Shown here piece by piece: positions 60,319-64,000 of a DNA stretch of 64,000 bases. Location of the stretch: NCBI RefSeq assembly GCF_900474185.1, contig NZ_UCNW01000008.1, forward strand, positions 1-64,000. Direction: 5' to 3'. This DNA is from Synechococcus sp. UW69. Lineage in GTDB: Bacteria > Cyanobacteriota > Cyanobacteriia > PCC-6307 > Cyanobiaceae. Position numbers and translations under genes: made by a program. Numbering within the stretch: position 1 is the stretch's first letter; the number at the start of each line of letters is the position of its first letter. The notes below the pieces were generated by a model. It ran no database searches. It saw only the letters and a program-made list of their open reading frames with translations, and was not told the DNA's origin.

Positions 60319-62640
60319 ATGAAATTCACGGTTGCCGATCTGCTGGATCAGCTCTCTACAGAGCATCCTTCTGAACAAGACCAGCTGGCCAAGATCCTGA
60401 AGCTCAATAAGACGGATCAAGCGTCGCTGGAGCTTGCAATCGCCTCACTGGTGAAGCTCGGTGTCGTTGAACGATCGAGCGAGGGTGGACTCAAGCGCCC
60501 ACTTGAAAATGATCTGATTGATGCCCGACTGAGGTGCAGTAGCAAAGGGTTCTGCTTCGCCATTCGTGATGACGGCGGTGAGGACATCTACATCCGGGAT
60601 CATCAGCTCAACCATGCTTGGAATGGTGATCGCGTGTTGGTGCGTGTAACGCGCGAGGGCGGACGACGACGCTCTCCTGAAGGCGGCGTTCAGTGCATCC
60701 TTGAGCGTTCAACCCGCTCTCTGCTGGCCCAGGTGGAGCAACAGGGCCAGCAGCTACTGGCATCACCCCTTGATGACAGGGTGCTGGCTGGTATCGAACT
60801 GCCACCAGAGGATTCCGAACATCTACCTGGAGAAGAGGTCTCAAGCGTTGTCGAGGTGCACATTGACCGCTATCCCGTGGCCCAGAACGCTGCTGCCGGT
60901 CGTGTGGTGCGCTCCCTCCCGCTCAACGGCGGCCCTGCAGCGGATCGTGACCTCTTATTGACCAAGGCTGGGCTTCAAGATCGTCCGGCGGCACCCCGTA
61001 GTTCTGGCAAAACTCCTGCGGCGAAGGGCCGTGTCGATCTGACAGGACAACCCTGCCTCCTTCTCAAAGGCTGGAATCAGGAGGATGCACCGGGCTTGCC
61101 GGCAGTTCATGTTGAAGCCAAGGATGGCGGATGCCGTCTATGGATCCACGTTCCCAGCGTGGGCGAGCGAATCGGATTAGGCAGCAGCCTCGATGTTTGT
61201 CTGCGAGATCGCGGAGAAGCGCTTTGCCTCGGTGAGGTCTGGCACCCCCTGCTAACACCCGCGCTTCACAAAGCGACGAGCTTCGCCACCGGCACAGATG
61301 TCGAGGCCATCAGCGTGCGACTGGACATCGGAGCCAATGGTGAACTCTGCGACTGGGAGTTCATGCTCAGCACGGTTCGCCCCACAGCCGAAGTGAGCGC
61401 TGATCAATTGATCGCTCTGGCGGAACGCAAACCAAAGGCTCGAAGCATTCCGGCGGCACTTAAGCCCATCAAAGATCATTTGGCTCAACTGGAGACCTTG
61501 CGGTTCTGCAGCACTCTCCTGCTGGACTACGAGCGCAGCCTCGGGGCAGTGCAACTGGACCTACGCCCACCCCAGCTTGAGGCGCTTGGTGATCTACGCA
61601 GTGCGGATCCATCCGGTCTTCGTCATCGCTGGGTTGACGCCTTCAACCCGGAGGATCCCCATGCGTTCCTCCAACCTCTGCTGAGGTGTGCCGATCGTGC
61701 CTGGACTGCACACCGGATTGATCTCCAATTGCCCGGGATCAGCATTCAGGCTGAGGAACCCGATGGCAACGTCTTGACCGATGTTGCCAAGACGGCCATC
61801 GCCTTGGACCTCCCCCTTGAACTTGATGACGAGGGTTGTCCGTCAGCGTCTGAGCTGATCCAGGTGTTCAAAGACAGCAGCCAACGACGGGTGCTTGAAC
61901 AACAGCTCAGTCACGCGCTCCCTCCACTCAATTTTGCGGCGTCCACGGAGACGTCCCATGCAGAACAGGAGCCTTCCCCAGCAGAGGAAGGTGATCCAGC
62001 CAGCCATGACGCGTCACTCACCCCTTGGACCTGTGCCACACAGCATTACGGACACCTTGTCAATCAACAGATGCTCGTTGCACTGTTGACGGACGCCAAA
62101 GATCGTCCAACCGTGCGTCACAAGACGCGTTTGAAGCTTGGTTGCAAGGGAGCAGGCGCTGATCTGACTTGGCCCTTATTCACTGCATCTCAGGACGAGA
62201 AATTGAATGGGTTGGTCAACGACCGCACGGTGCAGCGGCTCAATTCGTGTCGCCGGCAGGTGCTGGAGCTGGAAAAAGATCTGCTGTCGATGATCCAGGC
62301 CCGATCAGCACAACCGCTGATCGGCCAGCAGGTGGAAGGCCGTATCAGTGGTGTTCAGAGCTATGGCTTCTTCGTTGAAGTGGGCGAGAGTCGGGTTGAG
62401 GGCCTGGTTCATGTGAGCTCCCTCAACGATGACTGGTACGAATACAGATCACGACAGAATCGATTGGTCGGTCGCAAGAACCGTCAGACCTATCAACTCG
62501 GCGATCAGGTTCAGGTGCGTGTGATCAATGTCGATGTTCTACGCAACCAGATCGATCTCGAGGTCATCAGTCAGGGCGATGAAGTCTCCACCGAGCTTGA
62601 ACCGTCTGAGCCGCTGCCTGTTTCCCTCAGCGAGCGCTGA
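60319..62640 (+). CDS. RNase II/R-family protein lacking catalytic residues (Zam-like)
   Basis: 773 residues: an N-terminal winged-helix-like part (1-55), a cold-shock-like domain (RCSSKGFCFAIRDDGGEDIYIRDH, 72-95), an RNB-like domain and a C-terminal S1 domain (PLIGQQVEGRISGVQSYGFFVEVG, from about 664). In RNB nucleases the D-x5-D-x-DD set binds metal. Here the aligned segment is KGWNQEDAPGLPAVHVEA (250-267): all four positions are changed. The TSPIRRYADL segment reads CATQHYGHL (572-580). It is probably an RNA-binding pseudo-enzyme. It may be the cyanobacterial Zam family linked with acetazolamide resistance; low certainty on that name. Confidence 0.85.
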   Translation: MKFTVADLLDQLSTEHPSEQDQLAKILKLNKTDQASLELAIASLVKLGVVERSSEGGLKRPLENDLIDARLRCSSKGFCFAIRDDGGEDIYIRDHQLNHAWNGDRVLVRVTREGGRRRSPEGGVQCILERSTRSLLAQVEQQGQQLLASPLDDRVLAGIELPPEDSEHLPGEEVSSVVEVHIDRYPVAQNAAAGRVVRSLPLNGGPAADRDLLLTKAGLQDRPAAPRSSGKTPAAKGRVDLTGQPCLLLKGWNQEDAPGLPAVHVEAKDGGCRLWIHVPSVGERIGLGSSLDVCLRDRGEALCLGEVWHPLLTPALHKATSFATGTDVEAISVRLDIGANGELCDWEFMLSTVRPTAEVSADQLIALAERKPKARSIPAALKPIKDHLAQLETLRFCSTLLLDYERSLGAVQLDLRPPQLEALGDLRSADPSGLRHRWVDAFNPEDPHAFLQPLLRCADRAWTAHRIDLQLPGISIQAEEPDGNVLTDVAKTAIALDLPLELDDEGCPSASELIQVFKDSSQRRVLEQQLSHALPPLNFAASTETSHAEQEPSPAEEGDPASHDASLTPWTCATQHYGHLVNQQMLVALLTDAKDRPTVRHKTRLKLGCKGAGADLTWPLFTASQDEKLNGLVNDRTVQRLNSCRRQVLELEKDLLSMIQARSAQPLIGQQVEGRISGVQSYGFFVEVGESRVEGLVHVSSLNDDWYEYRSRQNRLVGRKNRQTYQLGDQVQVRVINVDVLRNQIDLEVISQGDEVSTELEPSEPLPVSLSER

Positions 62641-63252
62641 GTGATGCATCCCTACGTTCTGGCCGTCACCGGTGCGTCGGCACAACCCCTTGCCGAGCGT
62701 GCCCTGCAGTTGCTTCTGCTGCGAGGGCGCTCTGTCCATCTCGTTCTCAGCCACGGCGCCCATGAGGTCTTCCGTGCCGAACAGGGGCTGTCCATTCCCG
62801 TGGATCCCCTGAAGCAAAACGAGTTCTGGAGAGACAGGCTTGGCGTGGAGAGCGGAGATTTGAGATGCCATCGCTGGAATGATCAAGCCGCCTGCATCGC
62901 GAGTGGCAGCTACCGGACACGGGCGATGGTGATCGTTCCTTGCAGCATGGGAACCGTTGGACGCATTCACGCCGGAATTGCCGCTGATCTGATCGAACGC
63001 TGTGCGGATGTTCACCTCAAGGAGCGCCGTCCGCTGGTGATCGCTCCACGGGAGATGCCCTTCAACCTGATTCACCTCCGCAACCTCACTGGTCTGGCGG
63101 AAGCAGGAGCAACCATTGCCGCTCCCATTCCGGCTTGGTACACCCGGCCAGAGTCGTTGAACGAGATGGTGGATTTTCTTGTGGTGCGCCTATTCGATGG
63201 GCTGGAAGATGATCTTGCTCCGTTGAATCGCTGGAGCGGTCCACTGGAATGA
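62641..63252 (+). CDS. ubiX: flavin prenyltransferase UbiX/Pad1
   Basis: 203 residues. VLAVTGASAQPLAERALQLLL near the N-terminus, VPCSMGTVGRIHAGIAADLIERCADVHLKERRPLVIAPREMPFNLIHLRNLTGLAEAGATIAAPIP is the UbiX core. Makes prenylated FMN for UbiD-type decarboxylases; in cyanobacteria it supports plastoquinone-type pathways. GTG 62641 follows the previous stop directly. Its stop overlaps the next start (ATGA). Confidence 0.93.
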   Translation: MMHPYVLAVTGASAQPLAERALQLLLLRGRSVHLVLSHGAHEVFRAEQGLSIPVDPLKQNEFWRDRLGVESGDLRCHRWNDQAACIASGSYRTRAMVIVPCSMGTVGRIHAGIAADLIERCADVHLKERRPLVIAPREMPFNLIHLRNLTGLAEAGATIAAPIPAWYTRPESLNEMVDFLVVRLFDGLEDDLAPLNRWSGPLE

Positions 63253-63722
63253 GCACGCTTCAGCGGCTACTGCTGATCCCCTGCCTGGCTCCTCTACTGG
63301 CGTTGCTCGCCTTTTCTGCGACCAATGTCGGAGACAAGACTCGGCTTCGCTTGCTGGTTTGGACGACCCCAGCCATGCCCCTGGGTGCGTGGACCGCGCT
63401 CGCCGCCGGTGGCGGCGCTGCAGGTGCAGCACTCACAGCGTTCCTGTTGTTGCCAGCGCAACGTCCTCTCAGTCGCAAGCGCCATTCCCCTGTTCATCCC
63501 GACGTCCAAGAGACGGAATCAGCCGTCAACGATTCGCCCCGCCGATCCACTACGACCCCAGGCCCTGAAAGGGATGTGCGCGAACCGGCCCCCACGGTTT
63601 CTGTGGCTTATCGCGTGATTCAGCGCCCTTCGTCTGAGCCCCGGCATCCACAAACCTCAGCCGTACCGTCTCCCTCACAGCAGTTCAGCGACTGGGGGGA
63701 TGATCCTGAAGCGAACTGGTAA
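63249..63722 (+). CDS. hypothetical membrane protein with disordered tail
   Basis: 157 residues. Two hydrophobic segments near the N-terminus (LLLIPCLAPLLALLAFSATNVG and LGAWTALAAGGGAAGAALTAFLLLPA) and a long Pro/Ser/Arg cytoplasmic tail with no known domain, ending SPSQQFSDWGDDPEANW. Similar proteins occur in marine Synechococcus without a known role. ATGA overlap with ubiX; the DUF2996 gene follows after 46 bases. Confidence 0.7.
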   Translation: MSTLQRLLLIPCLAPLLALLAFSATNVGDKTRLRLLVWTTPAMPLGAWTALAAGGGAAGAALTAFLLLPAQRPLSRKRHSPVHPDVQETESAVNDSPRRSTTTPGPERDVREPAPTVSVAYRVIQRPSSEPRHPQTSAVPSPSQQFSDWGDDPEANW

Positions 63723-63768
63723 GCAACGCACCAGGCTGCTTAAAGTTGCCGCAGTAACCCTGGATCGG

Positions 63769-64000
63769 TGAGCGAAACCCCTGTCGAGAAGGAGCCTTCA
63801 GGTCAAGAGACCCCTGCCAAGCCTGCGGCGAAAGCAAAGCCTCCGAAACCGGAGGACAAACCCTTCCCAGAGTTCATCGACTCGCTGTTTGTGCCGGCCG
63901 TCGCCAAACAACTGGCTGATCACAACATCACACCAGAACGGCTGGAGCGCGTGGATGGTCAGCGTCCCGTGGTTGGAGGGGATTGCCCAATGGTCATCGG
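63769..64000 (+). CDS. DUF2996 family protein, cut by the window end
   Basis: The frame starts with GTG at 63769 and stays open to base 64000: 77 residues seen. A Lys/Pro/Glu-rich N-terminus is followed by FIDSLFVPAVAKQLADHNIT and GGDCPMVIG, which fits DUF2996, a small cyanobacterial and plant family of unknown function (possibly chloroplast biogenesis). The downstream part is outside the window. Confidence 0.75.

Noticed and set aside
1-64000. CRISPR arrays, insertion sequences, prophage genes, toxin-antitoxin or defence islands
   Set aside because: No direct-repeat/spacer pattern, transposase, integrase, phage structural or recognisable defence gene seen. The RHH start of 30110-31111 has no toxin partner.

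Overview
The window is chromosomal DNA from a marine picocyanobacterium of the Synechococcus type. Evidence: an allophycocyanin-B alpha subunit (ApcD, phycobilisome core), the PSII proteins Psb30/Ycf12 and Psb32, proton-extrusion protein PxcA, HemJ, a cytochrome b6f cofactor-assembly factor (CCB2/4 type), and many families largely confined to cyanobacteria (DUF3104, DUF1995, DUF4330, DUF3370, DUF565, DUF2996). Genes are tightly packed and GC-rich, with short gaps and frequent start/stop overlaps. I cannot name the species from sequence alone.

Layout. 1-2340: accessory-looking, AT-rich and gene-poor; a 5'-complete but window-truncated RTX-repeat protein, a phospholipase-D-like 3' fragment, a small hypothetical, a DUF3104 gene and repeat-rich non-coding DNA. 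2368-14921: core block with dapF, a cysteine desulfurase, DUF1995, DUF4330, a PBP4-type peptidase, a repeat-bearing coiled-coil protein with coaD, a flavin reductase, uvrC, a photolyase-like protein, hemJ and a PHP-domain protein. 14911-23617: cobN (minus), then ilvE and B12-dependent metH. 23652-31708: small conserved genes, DUF2237, an SDR, SpoIID, an Ap4A phosphorylase-like gene, a group-3 sigma factor, DUF3370, a ribbon-helix-helix/J-domain protein and YqhA. 31709-32241: longest gene-free stretch, with a strong terminator that may end a small RNA. 32242-48966: apcD, rlmD, pheT, rpmG-rpsR-RNase II, a FAD oxidoreductase, metG, an LptC-like lipoprotein, CCB factor, TerB-like, psb32, pxcA, cobU, trmL and an M23 peptidase. 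49029-64000: tRNA-Met, 2-Cys peroxiredoxin, UPF0182, an FtsH-family protease, rpmF, glycerate kinase, DUF565, HAD phosphatase, recJ, psb30, YkgJ, two half-size GDT1 transporters, an RNase II-like protein without catalytic residues, ubiX, and a truncated DUF2996 gene at the edge.

Themes. Cobalamin production (cobN, cobU) and use (metH) lie together with other amino-acid genes. Translation genes (rpmG, rpsR, rpmF, pheT, metG, rlmD, trmL, tRNA-Met) and thylakoid maintenance genes (psb32, pxcA, psb30, CCB, possibly ftsH) recur. At least eight convergent gene pairs overlap at their 3' ends. The most unusual items are the RNase II-family protein lacking its metal-binding aspartates (60319-62640), the photolyase-like protein lacking two of four Fe-S cysteines (11595-13082), the RHH plus J-domain fusion (30110-31111), the exact 29-residue coiled-coil repeats (7507-7767), and a possible small RNA (about 31831-32014). 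I found no CRISPR array, intact insertion sequence, prophage or recognisable defence system.
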